NCBI RefSeq assembly: GCF_900182915.1 | Contig: NZ_FXUG01000004.1 | Span: 1 to 64,000, forward strand | From: Neorhodopirellula lusitana | Lineage (GTDB): Bacteria > Planctomycetota > Planctomycetia > Pirellulales > Pirellulaceae | DNA length: 64,000 nucleotides | Reading direction: 5' to 3' | In this document: in pieces, positions 32,501 through 41,837 of the stretch | How positions within the stretch are numbered: the first letter of the stretch is position 1 | Layout: the number at the start of each line of letters is the position of its first letter | Notes under the pieces: model-generated | What the model was told of the DNA's origin: nothing | The model's database searches: none | What the model saw: the letters and a program-made list of their open reading frames with translations, nothing else | Made by a program: the position numbers and the translations under genes

Positions 32501-35500
32501 CGGCTCAACGTGCTCAATTGCAAGCTCTCTTGGACGCTCGCACCGGTCGTGGCTCGTTGGCTCTCGACTCGGGCAGCCTCTTCGGCCTGGCCACCGGTCA
32601 ACTGGATGCCGGCACAGGAATCGTTAGCTACCAAGACAACTACTCGACCAACTCGCGTGACGCGGGTATGCAAGTGGTCTTGCCGGGAACCGCTGGCGTT
32701 CAGTCCTTGTATTACGTCCGTGTCCGAAGTGCCATTTCCACGGCCACGAAAGACACGCTGACATCGGATAACAAGAACGCGATGGTCGTGGGCAACACCT
32801 CCTTCGTCTCCGAAACGATCACAACGACCAGTGCCCTGAACGGTGGTCTGCGTCAAGGTTTGACGAACGGTTCTTACCAACTTCAAATCCGAATCGAAGA
32901 GACCGACGCCCACGCAGGAACCCAAATCCGCTACAGCGATGTGTTTTATGCCGACAACGGTATCGAAGTCATCGGCGGACCGTTGCACAGCCCATTGTCA
33001 GGCGAAAGCTACGAAAACGATGCCGACAATGACGGCGACGCGACGACAGACAACGGAACCCTTGCTGGAGCACAACGCCTTGGCTTGTACGACACCCAAT
33101 ACGTCAACGGCATTGGTCTGACCAACAACGCAACCCAAAACGCCGACGGATCGATCCTGATCCAGCGTGATGGTGTTGACATTGTGTTGGACAACCCAGC
33201 CGGGCCACTGTCTTCGGACCTGTTGGCGACCAACATTTCTGGGTTCATTGATGGCACCGACGACGTCGACTGGTACCAGTTCGATATTGATTACCAAGAA
33301 CTGACCCGCGACGGTGCGGAAATGTACTTGGCAACGGTCTTCGACCTGGACTACTCCGACGGCCTCGGCCGTGCCGACTTGGCACTGCATGTCTTCGATG
33401 CAGACGGACGCCTCGTTCTGATTGGGGGCGATTCCAACATTGCCGACGACATCATCTTGCCGGGCACCACCGGTGGATCCGACCTAACACGTGGTTCCTA
33501 CGGAACAGCCGACCCTTACATTGGCTCGGCGGAACTTCCCGAAGGCACGTATTACGTTGCCGTTTCGAACCAGGGACAAGTGCCCGCCGTGTTGGATCAG
33601 TTCAACACCCGCGATGCAACGAACCCATTGATTCGTCTAGAACCGATTGATAGCACGATCCGGGTTGCCGAAGAAGGCTTTGATTTCTTGGGTGCGACCG
33701 GTTATTCCCAGGTCGCTGAAGGGCCAACCACCCCGATCCTGTTCGACCAGAACTCAGTCGTCGATTACTCCCTTGATGACGTGTTCTTGTACGTGAACTC
33801 GGGATCATCGCTGTTCATGGTGAATCCGTTCACCGGAGAACAGTACGCCGCGATGGGCAGCTTCGACAATCAAGAAGTCCGCGACATTGCGTTCGCTGCC
33901 AACGGTGAACTGTTTGCCTACACAACTTATCTTGATGGTGCGACCGGTGACACGACGTGGAACTACGTGCGATTGAGCACCGTCGATGGCAGCATCGAAG
34001 AGTTTTTGAGTGCCGGAGCAGGCATCTCGACATTCAACGACCTGAACGTCGAGGAACCACCAGCCGTCCAGATTCTTGACGAAGCGAGTAACGCTGGTTT
34101 GACAGTCGAAGCCCTGACCATTCGAGCCCGAAACGGGATCGAAACCGGCTTCTTCGTCGGCAATCGTCCTGGTGGTGCATCGTCTGCAGGCCTGGAGTAC
34201 ACCACCAACATTCTGTACGCCTTCAACGAAGAAACCGGCTTGGCGACGGGTCCTGAGTTTGACCTAACCTTGTTCAATTCCGGTGCCGGTACCGACATCC
34301 GCGAAGTGGGTCAGATCGACACCACTCCTACCGACTTCTTCGGTGCGTCGACCGCCTTCAGCACCGCTTTAGGCTTGTCCGACGCCACGGATCTCAATGT
34401 GTTCGGCGAATCAGTCGCACAAATTTTCGACGGTGACACCTTCACTCTGTTTGATGGCACCGACAGCGTGACGTTCGAGTTCAATCAGGGATACACCTTG
34501 ATTGCCACCGATCCAGCCCAGATCCAAGATGGCACCACCATTCGGGTTCAAATCCCCGGTGGTGTGCCCACCATCTTTGAAGTCACCAACGGTGCCGTGA
34601 CCACGCCTGGCAATATCGCGGTCAGCATTGATCGGCTCGGAAGCAGCACCAACTTTGTAGAGACCCTGGCCGAAGTTCTTCAGGAAAACGGTTTCCAGGT
34701 TTCCTATGAAGGGACCCAGCTAACCATCCCCGCTGCGACCGATGTGCAGCTGATTGCTCCACCGTTGGGAACCCTGGCTGGCCTGTCGCTCACCGGCGAC
34801 GAGCTAACCCAAGGTGCCAACGTCGGAATCGCGATCCTGCCAACGGACAGTGCGTCGGTGATCGCTCAACGAATCGTACAAGCGGTCAACCGAGAAATTG
34901 CCGGTGGCCTGTTGTCCAACTTGACCGCGACCGCTCAAACCCGATCCGTACTGTTTGATACGGGGACCGCGACGACTGCGGATATCGTGTCCCAAGTCAC
35001 GACATCCGGCACCGGATTGCAAGCTGGCGGTGCTGCCAATGGCGGTACGATCACCGGTGTCGAAATCGTCGGCACGGAACTCTACGCCGTTTCCAACAAC
35101 GGTGGTCTTTACCGTGTCTCGTCCGGGTCCATCAACGCTTTGGGAAGTAACAACAACGTCGGTCAGTACGTTGGCACCGCCACCGAATTGGTCGGCTTGA
35201 ACTTCACCGGTTTGCGAGCCGGCCCCAGCAGCCTGGAAGATGGCCGATACAGCGATCTGTTGTTCGCAACCACGGCCAACGGTCGCATCTATGCGTTCAA
35301 CACCGCGGGTGAGCTGCAAAACGTTTTCGCAGGTGGTCAGTCATCGATCGCCACTGGTGTCTTCAATGCCCAAGGCTTGGACTTCGCCACGCTGGATTAC
35401 AACTTGTGGCACGTCACCGACGATCGCGAGTCAGACGCGGGCCACGGTATCAACGAAGCGTTCCACAACGCTCGAAACGAAGAGACAGCGAACAACTCGC

Positions 35501-38500
35501 TGGTCTTCAACTACGATACCAATGTCTTCAGTGGCAACTATGCCGCGGGCGAAAGCCCCGTGCGAAACCTCAATACCACCGCTGAAAACGTTCGCCAAGA
35601 TGGACAAGACGTTCAGGGGACCTACAACCTTCCCGGCGGAGCCCGCGGGGTCGTTGAATCCAATGCCTTCTCGTTGGCTGGCTACTCCGCCAGCGACGTG
35701 CCGGTCATGTACTTCAACTACTTCCTGGACACCGACCAGTTCGACAACGACAACGACTTGGCCGATGGCGACGCCGACTTGTTCGACGAAGACCGTGACA
35801 GCTTCCGCGTCTACATCGTCGACAGCTCCGGCGTGGAGCACTTAGTTGCGACCAACAATGAGTCCCGTGGCATTGGCACCTCGGACGATGAATTCGACGA
35901 TCCAGCTGAATTCGGGATCTACGACGACTCCATCGATGTTGACGTCCAACAACTGTACGACAACACCGGAACTTGGCGTCAAGCACGTGTGCCGTTGGCT
36001 GCCTTCGCAGGCCAAGATGGCTTGGCGTTGCGATTCGAATTCGCAACTGCCGGAACAACGAGCACGCTCAGTGCCGAGATCCGCACCGTCGCGGCATCGG
36101 AACTGAACGATGGCGACCAATTCGAGATTGGTGACGAAACCTTCACCGTCGACTTCGCTGCAGCGATCGTGTTCCCGTCGGGCCAAACGCTGGCTCAGCT
36201 TTATACGAACCCAGTCGCCCTGTCGACGTTCCAGCTGAACGATCAAGTTTATGTGCTGAACGACGGCACTCGAATCGTACCAGCTGACGCGATTTCAATC
36301 ACGCTGCCTGCCGATTTAACTTCACTGACCGCTGCAAACATCGCATCGTTGGTGCAAGCTGAACTGCTGACTCAAACGCCAGCCGTTCCAGTCGTCAGTA
36401 ACTTCAACTTCAGTGACCCCTCTGACCTCGTTGATCCGTTTGGCAATGCCAACACCACCGGCAGCCAGGCTCGCAACGACCTGACCTTCGAAGCCACTCC
36501 ACTGCCATACACCGGCGGCAATTTGGTAATCGAAGGACGCGGGGCACTCGGTTACACCGATCTCGGCATCATCACCGACGCTGATGACGTGGACCTGGTT
36601 AGCTTGAGCGTCGAAGCCGGCTCACAAATCGTGGTCAATTCGAACGCTGACCAAATCGGTGTCAACAACATCGTTCGCTTCTTCGACGCCGATGGCGACG
36701 AAGTCGACGCAGCCAATGTGACCTCCGATGTCTTGACCGGCGTCTTCACACTCTCAGCCCCTGCTTCAGGCCTGTACTACATCGGCGTCAGCGGGCCGGG
36801 CAATGAAACTTACGATCCACGAATTGAAGGGTCGACCCAAGACAGCCTTGTCGGAGGCTACGCATTGTCGATCTCGATCGAGACCGAATTCAACGCAACC
36901 GCATCAGGTGCCTTGGTCGAAATCACCGGTGTCACTGACATCACGACTCCGACCAATAGCGGACTCGCGATTCGCGACAATGCGGTTCTAACGGACAACC
37001 CTATCTCCATCAGTCGCACCGCAACGGCCGCCGAAGTGGCCGCCGCTGTTCAGCAAGCGGTTGCCGACACGTTCTACGATGGCGACCTTTCATTGGTGCC
37101 ACGCAGCGGATCATCACTGCGTTTGCCAGGCTTGGTGGACTCGTTCACCGACCTGGGCTCGTTCCAACTGACCGTTGACGAAAACGGCAGCAGCCTTGAC
37201 GGTCGCTACGGCGATCGCTTCGGCGGCGACTACCAAGGTGGTGCGACGGATAACGCCTTCGAAGGTGCTTACATTGACGATGTTGTGATCGGTTTCGCAG
37301 AACGCGGTGAATTGGTCACCGCGTCCGATGCAGTCGGTGCCAACGATGCCTTTGTCGACTTCAACGACACGCAATTGACTAGCCCTAGCGAATCTCGTCG
37401 CTTAACCGACTCGGGTTCTTACCAGCTCGAAATTCGCGACGCATCGGAATACATCGCCTCGGGACTCGTCCTTGACAGTGATCTCGGTGACGATGTCTCG
37501 ACCGAAGCCCGCTTCCGAGCATTCGACACCAACGAGCGTCTGAGCGATTCAGGCGTGGCTTTGGAAACCCAAGAAGCTGCCCAGATCTTGGATGGATCGA
37601 CCTTCACGATTTCCGGATCGAACCAACAGGTCACCTTCGAGTTCAACGTCCTGGATGGCAATGGCAACAGCAACGGAATCACGACCGGTGCAAACCGAAT
37701 CGAAGTTCGCGTCAGCCCTGACGCGACCGCCGAAGAAGTCGCCGACCAAGTGATCGCAGCGGTCAACGCGAACAATCTGCAATCCATCCTGGGTGTTACA
37801 GCAAGTCGGGCCAACCTGACTCGCATCAACACCACCACGGATGTACCCGACAATAACGTTATCCTGATCGGTGCCGACACCATTGGCACGACAGGCAATC
37901 CGTTCATCGTCGCTGCTAATAGCGACCTTCGTGGCGATACCAATCGCGATCGCGAAGAGCAGGGCGTGATCATTATCGAGAACAGCCGCTTCATCTCCAA
38001 TGCCGAAGCCGGTGCCTCGATCAATCGCGCCGCCGAAACCGAAGTGGTTCCGGGCACAGCGACCCCAACCATCTTGCCATCGATCCGCAACTTCGAACAA
38101 CTGAATGTCGAAAACCTGTTGCCAGGCGTTGTGGTACGAAACAGCACGTTCGCTTTCAACGGCGAAGTGGGAATCGATATCGCTGGCCTCGAAAACGGTG
38201 GTGCAGCGACCGCCAACCCCGTTGGCTTCGACCGAATCATCAATAACACGTTGGTCGGTGGTACGATCACCACGTCGGATTCGCTTGGCTCGCAGGCGTT
38301 CAACTCAATCCTGTTCCCCTCAGGCAGTATTTCGTTCGCCGATTCGGTACTAACAAGCGGTACGGAACTGGGTGACGATGTCGAGAACACCTTCGCTGAC
38401 ACCGAAACAGCATTGGGATCGCCCGACTTCAACGGCGTCGCCAGTTCAGACCCAACCGACGGCCTGTTCACGCTTTCGCTTGGCTCGAACGGCTATGCCA

Positions 38501-41500
38501 CATTCGTCTTCGAAGACAACTACCTAACCGGCAGTTCATCCAACCCAACCACCCTGACTGGAATTGGTGACGGCGAAGCAGATTTGATCATCTTCGAATC
38601 CGGAATTGCGGAACGAGTCAAAGTCGAAATCAGCCGCGATAACGAAACCTATTTCAACGTCGGCGAGATTTTCGGTCTCAGCAACACGATTGACCTGGAT
38701 GCCTTCGGTTTCGGGCTGAACGATCGCTTCACCTACGTTCGACTCACCGATATCTCAGGCGAAGACTCCTTTGACTTCGGTGCCGCTGGTGCCGACATCG
38801 ATGCGATTGGAGCGTTGTCGACGGTCGTACGAGAAGTTTACACGCCCGGCCAAATCGGAATCCGCGTGCAAGACAACTCGGCTCCCACGCTGCTGAATAA
38901 CATCGTCAGCAATTTCGATACTGGCATTTCAATCCCCGACGTGCCTGCGGTTGGCTCTGGCCAGACTGACATTTCCAGTGCGTTGACGGTCATTGGCGGA
39001 ACTTTGTTCCACGCCAACACGAACGCATCGCTCTTGGATGGTGCCACAGGCGTGGGCGAAAACCCAGATTTCGTGGATGTCGCTACCCAGATCTTCGTGG
39101 ATGCTTCCAACCAAATCTTCACGCCTCAGTCCGGTTCGCCATCCATCGACAGCGGCCTGTCAGCTCTTGAGGACCGAGCTTCGCTAATCGTCTTGAAGAA
39201 CTCGATCGGCATTGCCGAGAGTCCAGTCCTGGCAACCCGCACCGACGCGAACGGACAAACCCGGGTCGATGACCCCACGTTTGGTTCGGAATCTGGAACC
39301 GGTGTGAACGCCTTCGTCGACCGCGGTGCCGAAGAACGAACCGATGATGAAGGTCCACGCTTTGTCCTGACTTCACCTCGTGGCGAAGACCTGATCTTCG
39401 ACGGTTCGAATGGTGCATTCGGTCGTTCCATCTCATCGGGCACAATCTACGACTCGTTCGAAATTCAACTGATCGACGGGATTCGTCCTGCCGATTCAGG
39501 CCCAGGTGTTGGCATCAACGACAACACGGTCTTGAGCGAAAACATCATCGTCACGCGATTGCTAGACGAAGACAGCGAGCCAGATATTCTTCAAGAAGGT
39601 CGGGACTACCGGTTCAGTTACGAGCCAGCGGACAACACGATCCGTATCACTCCGATTGCCGGCATTTGGACTGACAATTCGATCTACACCATCCAGTTCT
39701 TGGGTGGCGAAGTCGACAACGCTGACGGCTTCACCGCTGCGATCCAGGCTCAATCGGGCACCAACTACAGCGATGGTGACCAAACCGTTGTCGATGAAAG
39801 CGTGCTTGAGGCTGAACTGGGAATTCAACTCTCGGTTCCACCGTCCGCTTTGACCGATTCCAACGGCATCACGATCAGCAACCAAACCGTCACTGTTAAC
39901 GATGGTGTTAACGCGAGCGTCACGTTCGAGTTCATCACCGACACCGACGAACTGGACCAAACCGACCCAACCCTGTCTGAATCCGGCTTCTTCGCAGTCA
40001 CACTGCCTGAAACTGCTTCGTCAGTAACGATCGCTCGTCTCTTGGCCCGTGAGATCAACCGCGTTGCGGACGACCTCGGACTCCTGGACCTCGAAGCAGT
40101 CTTCTTAGACGAAACCGACGAAGGCCAAGCGGGTCGCTTGCAATTACTAGGCAATGACAACGATGCCTTCGTCGCCTTGGAAGATGAAAGTATCTTCCGA
40201 CAAGTGAACTTGGCCCTCGATGTCGAGTTGCTTGCCGAAGTGACCGTCGATGCAAACGGTCTCAGCGAAACAAACTTCGACGGGCAACAAATTGTTGTCT
40301 TCGACGGAACCCAAGAGATCACTTTCGAATTCGATACTGATAATGCTCTGACGGTCTTGGATCCCACCATCACCCAGGTCGCAGTGACCGTGGCCGATGG
40401 TGCGTCGACTCGAGAACTGGTGGCCGCGTTGATCACTGAAATCCAGGCCGCCGGAATGGATGTGACCGCCTTCGGTGCATCCGGTTCCTTCCGCATCCGC
40501 GGTAACGACGGCCCCATCTCGGTGACTTCACCTACCGATGGAGCCCTGATCACCGGCAATAGCCGCATCGGTGTCTCGCCAGGATTCGGCTTGGAAATTC
40601 CAAGCGAAAATGGCGTGTTGTCACCAGCGATCGAAGACGGCCAGACCTTCACACTCGGCCTCGGTGTTGCCAATCCGGTCACCTTCGAAATCGACCTGAA
40701 CGGTTCCTTGTTGGATCCGACAGCAACCGCGGTCAGTGTCACCGATGGATCGTTCGACACCACACCCAACGATCTTGCCGACGCAATCGTTGTTGCAATC
40801 AATTCGGAATTCCCCGGACTGGCTGCCAACGCGGGCGGTGGACGTGTCACCTTAGGGGACGACAGTGACCTGCAACTCAACCTATCCCAAACCGGCTTGA
40901 GCCAAATCGTGACCCCAGGTGAATCCGCAGCCCAAGCGGTTGTGATTCGCTACGACGATGACGCCAACACCGTCGCTGCGTCCTTTGCCGCGGCAGCGGA
41001 ACTGGCTGGGATCGATGCCGAACTGGTTGGCGATCGTGTTCTGTTGAAGACCGAATCCACACCGCGTGGTGACACCGTTGTCACCAACTTCATCGCCGAC
41101 AATGCGGGCAACCGTTTGCAACCGGCAAGTGAGGCGGATGGATCAAGCGTTGAAATCTTGATCGGTGAATTGCCCAGCAACCGCGATCCCGCCGACGTCA
41201 ACGACAGCGGTGCGGTGACCCCGCTGGACGCCTTGTTGGTCATCAACGTGCTGAACCAAACTGGCGGATCACTGGACCTATCCAACGTTCCCGCTGGCGT
41301 GATTCTGCCACCTTATCCCGATGTCAACGGTGATGGCACGGTTGCCCCACTCGATGCGTTGTTGGTCATCAACCGCCTCAACAGCCTGACCGGCCCCGGA
41401 CAAGATCCAGTGGGTGCCGGCGAGCCATTGGCATCATCGGGCGAGCCACTCGCGGCGGCATCCACCAGCACCCTGGTCGCTAGCGGTGAACCCATCACCT

Positions 41501-41775
41501 ACAGCTCGGTTGCCGACGGCGTGATGGCGACGAACTCGACCATCATGTTCGATCCGACCAAGCCAGCGTCGCAAAGCGATGAAACGATCGTCGATACGGC
41601 TCCTGTGACGGTGACGGAATCCAAGACAAGCGTCTTCGATTCCCCAGCGGCAATCGGACTGGAATCGATCGTGGACTCTCTTGCCCAAGATCGCCAGGAC
41701 TCAGAATCGGAAGGATCCGGACAGTCCGATGGGACGCATTCCGCGATTGATGAGATTTTTGCTTCTCTGGGTTAA
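26536..41775 (+). CDS. Giant modular surface protein (5079 aa) with dockerin pair
   Basis: ATG 26536 has GAGG six bases upstream, and the product would be about 530 kDa. The Arg-rich N-terminus carries the planctomycete surface motif PLEARQLLAG (residues ~53-62), which suggests export. Segments in order: Ig/cadherin-like repeats to ~650; a matrixin-like segment (~655-841) whose zinc site is lost (LGIGQLLGYGY instead of HExGHxxGxxH); PPC domains near 875-1008, 1908, 2212-2348 and 3330-3450; a right-handed beta-helix region (~1035-1855); a stretch with PQQ/propeller-like strands (~2410-2960); and at least six 'DGxTFxxxDGxxxVTFEF' modules, mostly after residue 2600. A dockerin pair (DVNDSGAVTPLDALLVINVL and DVNGDGTVAPLDALLVINRL) lies at ~4885-4952. 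The acidic, Ser-rich tail contains three SGEP-type repeats. Function is probably adhesion or outer-surface structure; no enzyme activity can be assigned. Confidence 0.9.
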   Translation: MTIGKPSKFLSGRSIRESLAQHLGGDRRRNRRGVSTSARARRANIQRQLHAQPLEARQLLAGPELIGIQANSEVLIQDSTSIEGAPSFGTSILQTAPNELRFQFDDNSSIDAETLVTAATTQNTDVQPLGITITRAGADGLFETASAITDFNSGVSLGTDSRVVVEFRTTDVLPGVEGNGTQVIITASSKSLTVAPVVISSVDPDLKVVRIDLNTNPNRPASARDLILALQNSSANTLIEAYQVSGSSVAAIGSDLPTTGTTLTLDGANAARVITDLGLGQSTELRIIADQSGDAGTELRVALASQNFGGAIEPQVSINGSTILVRLNSTPGFESTIDDLINALNGTPSVSGLVTASLLRGDLATVIGGQLTNTPGSSALVLEFEGGSDTVVTPGYIGIGDSPNEVVFRFAEPLPEDSYQIEIYGSGDRALLNEDGEAFNDGVDQAYSFSINTAPQVLAVVPEPVSTVDGRLISEPNVVEVYFSNDVSSSAFNPDYYSAVYTNDTITSDDDVSVQPTSVVALDGRTDAVRLIFASSFARPDAAVVPNYESGTSVRLRIGNDTLLPEQLASLAVTEAGDSLFAEGTLPGPVSVSTFDGSDVTRTTAIRLTGGEISNATAFELQFPGGTGYEGVRDIRPDDPTSDLRTVPLGIVTGDADSTPGISTIYYNFPDSFQGDDLNTSTVDIDRTYSSTIGLGSGQTESDRQAASIARERVREVASLFGEYLGVQFIEVGQDAATAISSTSFAGTPGPVYSIAVGELEGAGGSVSSGEGGITVATRALDDDGNTFVGFPTNADNGNQLIILDAQDFQESTDDYTGGEFFRGVFLGIGQLLGYGYADHLPQPITQSADGVLDPDVPVQDQTPATTDDLADPNESLFPSPADIVNGQYLYRPESNDIDLYEFTLQNSGTISLSTIAERLSTSSTLDTMLRLYIVEDGVPREIAANDDYFSNDSLIEIDVVPGKYVVGVSASGNDSYDPSISGTGLGGVTEGNYELAMSFTPSSASGIVDVDNNALDGDADGEAGGLFQYWFEPTNPNTTVYVDNTSAPASGATGTINSPYSTIAAAFSAVQNRLDSANPVQTIRVAGEGTYRIGFDQNGAPLTSGELTTIEVPKDVNLVLDGGVRFEMSGSRIGVGSTTSGVDRSGASIQILGTPDNPVELVGTGTSVAGTWGGIDIRGDVDYADESRTNLEDAGVFLNHIQYADIQGGGGRVSVDGVIRAVAPIELAETRATIINSSITRSADGAIAATPDTFLETRFDEARFQTSSVLSDYFTSDYVRVGPQIRGNTITDNTYNGLLIRIDTPTGDGLQELTINARFDDTDIVHILTDNLLIEGNPGGPLAITDGPSLALTTQTATINQTGVQVGDVPAGTYAYQLTNVTSDGFESVASDPSDPVTLSASGSIRLSNIPTVSAASGFSGRRLYRAEVLGTDPISGELIYGDFLRVGQLNTSNTSFTDTSAAGTLLLNPALTGDSGLALIGRLDPGLTIDPGTIVKLDGARIDVTFGARLYAEGTSDEPIVLTSLNDSRYGTGGTFNTNGTLQGSTNSDNFEAGDWSGIYLGFGADGSFDHAVIAGGGGTSQIEGGFASFNVIESHQSDLRIANTRFEDNLDGRGFLNDEGNDINAPNDPREERVGRVNNASGTVFIRGSQPTIINNTFIDGEGPALTFDLNSFTWQEVTDSGRSTGELDALTVVSNSGPLVQGNEIDGGLAGMEVRGGTVSTEIVWDDTDIVHIVRDMIEVPNQHIYGGLRLESDARGSLVVKFENQDNSDDALLQRRAGIVVGGNTYTAEDEFIGIADRIGGSLQVIGQPDFPVILTALADDSVGAGFTPTGEANLDTDGTDDSPNSGSWDGIVIREAASDSNVSITKENEPANVGNSDTNALASRSQYLGEVAPSVSAGDENSRLGLIVEGDISSASDVDVYSFVAEAGTLVWLDIDRTDASLDTVIELVNSNGQTLVLSDDAMAEAEIIETLRALDTSDPSNAAQRAQLQALLDARTGRGSLALDSGSLFGLATGQLDAGTGIVSYQDNYSTNSRDAGMQVVLPGTAGVQSLYYVRVRSAISTATKDTLTSDNKNAMVVGNTSFVSETITTTSALNGGLRQGLTNGSYQLQIRIEETDAHAGTQIRYSDVFYADNGIEVIGGPLHSPLSGESYENDADNDGDATTDNGTLAGAQRLGLYDTQYVNGIGLTNNATQNADGSILIQRDGVDIVLDNPAGPLSSDLLATNISGFIDGTDDVDWYQFDIDYQELTRDGAEMYLATVFDLDYSDGLGRADLALHVFDADGRLVLIGGDSNIADDIILPGTTGGSDLTRGSYGTADPYIGSAELPEGTYYVAVSNQGQVPAVLDQFNTRDATNPLIRLEPIDSTIRVAEEGFDFLGATGYSQVAEGPTTPILFDQNSVVDYSLDDVFLYVNSGSSLFMVNPFTGEQYAAMGSFDNQEVRDIAFAANGELFAYTTYLDGATGDTTWNYVRLSTVDGSIEEFLSAGAGISTFNDLNVEEPPAVQILDEASNAGLTVEALTIRARNGIETGFFVGNRPGGASSAGLEYTTNILYAFNEETGLATGPEFDLTLFNSGAGTDIREVGQIDTTPTDFFGASTAFSTALGLSDATDLNVFGESVAQIFDGDTFTLFDGTDSVTFEFNQGYTLIATDPAQIQDGTTIRVQIPGGVPTIFEVTNGAVTTPGNIAVSIDRLGSSTNFVETLAEVLQENGFQVSYEGTQLTIPAATDVQLIAPPLGTLAGLSLTGDELTQGANVGIAILPTDSASVIAQRIVQAVNREIAGGLLSNLTATAQTRSVLFDTGTATTADIVSQVTTSGTGLQAGGAANGGTITGVEIVGTELYAVSNNGGLYRVSSGSINALGSNNNVGQYVGTATELVGLNFTGLRAGPSSLEDGRYSDLLFATTANGRIYAFNTAGELQNVFAGGQSSIATGVFNAQGLDFATLDYNLWHVTDDRESDAGHGINEAFHNARNEETANNSLVFNYDTNVFSGNYAAGESPVRNLNTTAENVRQDGQDVQGTYNLPGGARGVVESNAFSLAGYSASDVPVMYFNYFLDTDQFDNDNDLADGDADLFDEDRDSFRVYIVDSSGVEHLVATNNESRGIGTSDDEFDDPAEFGIYDDSIDVDVQQLYDNTGTWRQARVPLAAFAGQDGLALRFEFATAGTTSTLSAEIRTVAASELNDGDQFEIGDETFTVDFAAAIVFPSGQTLAQLYTNPVALSTFQLNDQVYVLNDGTRIVPADAISITLPADLTSLTAANIASLVQAELLTQTPAVPVVSNFNFSDPSDLVDPFGNANTTGSQARNDLTFEATPLPYTGGNLVIEGRGALGYTDLGIITDADDVDLVSLSVEAGSQIVVNSNADQIGVNNIVRFFDADGDEVDAANVTSDVLTGVFTLSAPASGLYYIGVSGPGNETYDPRIEGSTQDSLVGGYALSISIETEFNATASGALVEITGVTDITTPTNSGLAIRDNAVLTDNPISISRTATAAEVAAAVQQAVADTFYDGDLSLVPRSGSSLRLPGLVDSFTDLGSFQLTVDENGSSLDGRYGDRFGGDYQGGATDNAFEGAYIDDVVIGFAERGELVTASDAVGANDAFVDFNDTQLTSPSESRRLTDSGSYQLEIRDASEYIASGLVLDSDLGDDVSTEARFRAFDTNERLSDSGVALETQEAAQILDGSTFTISGSNQQVTFEFNVLDGNGNSNGITTGANRIEVRVSPDATAEEVADQVIAAVNANNLQSILGVTASRANLTRINTTTDVPDNNVILIGADTIGTTGNPFIVAANSDLRGDTNRDREEQGVIIIENSRFISNAEAGASINRAAETEVVPGTATPTILPSIRNFEQLNVENLLPGVVVRNSTFAFNGEVGIDIAGLENGGAATANPVGFDRIINNTLVGGTITTSDSLGSQAFNSILFPSGSISFADSVLTSGTELGDDVENTFADTETALGSPDFNGVASSDPTDGLFTLSLGSNGYATFVFEDNYLTGSSSNPTTLTGIGDGEADLIIFESGIAERVKVEISRDNETYFNVGEIFGLSNTIDLDAFGFGLNDRFTYVRLTDISGEDSFDFGAAGADIDAIGALSTVVREVYTPGQIGIRVQDNSAPTLLNNIVSNFDTGISIPDVPAVGSGQTDISSALTVIGGTLFHANTNASLLDGATGVGENPDFVDVATQIFVDASNQIFTPQSGSPSIDSGLSALEDRASLIVLKNSIGIAESPVLATRTDANGQTRVDDPTFGSESGTGVNAFVDRGAEERTDDEGPRFVLTSPRGEDLIFDGSNGAFGRSISSGTIYDSFEIQLIDGIRPADSGPGVGINDNTVLSENIIVTRLLDEDSEPDILQEGRDYRFSYEPADNTIRITPIAGIWTDNSIYTIQFLGGEVDNADGFTAAIQAQSGTNYSDGDQTVVDESVLEAELGIQLSVPPSALTDSNGITISNQTVTVNDGVNASVTFEFITDTDELDQTDPTLSESGFFAVTLPETASSVTIARLLAREINRVADDLGLLDLEAVFLDETDEGQAGRLQLLGNDNDAFVALEDESIFRQVNLALDVELLAEVTVDANGLSETNFDGQQIVVFDGTQEITFEFDTDNALTVLDPTITQVAVTVADGASTRELVAALITEIQAAGMDVTAFGASGSFRIRGNDGPISVTSPTDGALITGNSRIGVSPGFGLEIPSENGVLSPAIEDGQTFTLGLGVANPVTFEIDLNGSLLDPTATAVSVTDGSFDTTPNDLADAIVVAINSEFPGLAANAGGGRVTLGDDSDLQLNLSQTGLSQIVTPGESAAQAVVIRYDDDANTVAASFAAAAELAGIDAELVGDRVLLKTESTPRGDTVVTNFIADNAGNRLQPASEADGSSVEILIGELPSNRDPADVNDSGAVTPLDALLVINVLNQTGGSLDLSNVPAGVILPPYPDVNGDGTVAPLDALLVINRLNSLTGPGQDPVGAGEPLASSGEPLAAASTSTLVASGEPITYSSVADGVMATNSTIMFDPTKPASQSDETIVDTAPVTVTESKTSVFDSPAAIGLESIVDSLAQDRQDSESEGSGQSDGTHSAIDEIFASLG

Positions 41776-41837
41776 TCCAGATGGCGATTGGATCAAACTA
41801 AGAAGGAACCGATCGCGGCCACGATTCGTCTAAACTC

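Noticed and set aside
37419..38471. 350-codon open frame antisense to the giant gene (also another of 351 codons at 39825-40880)
   Set aside because: The Ser/Thr/Val-rich translation mirrors the Asp/Gly-rich sense strand; no start signal or motif.
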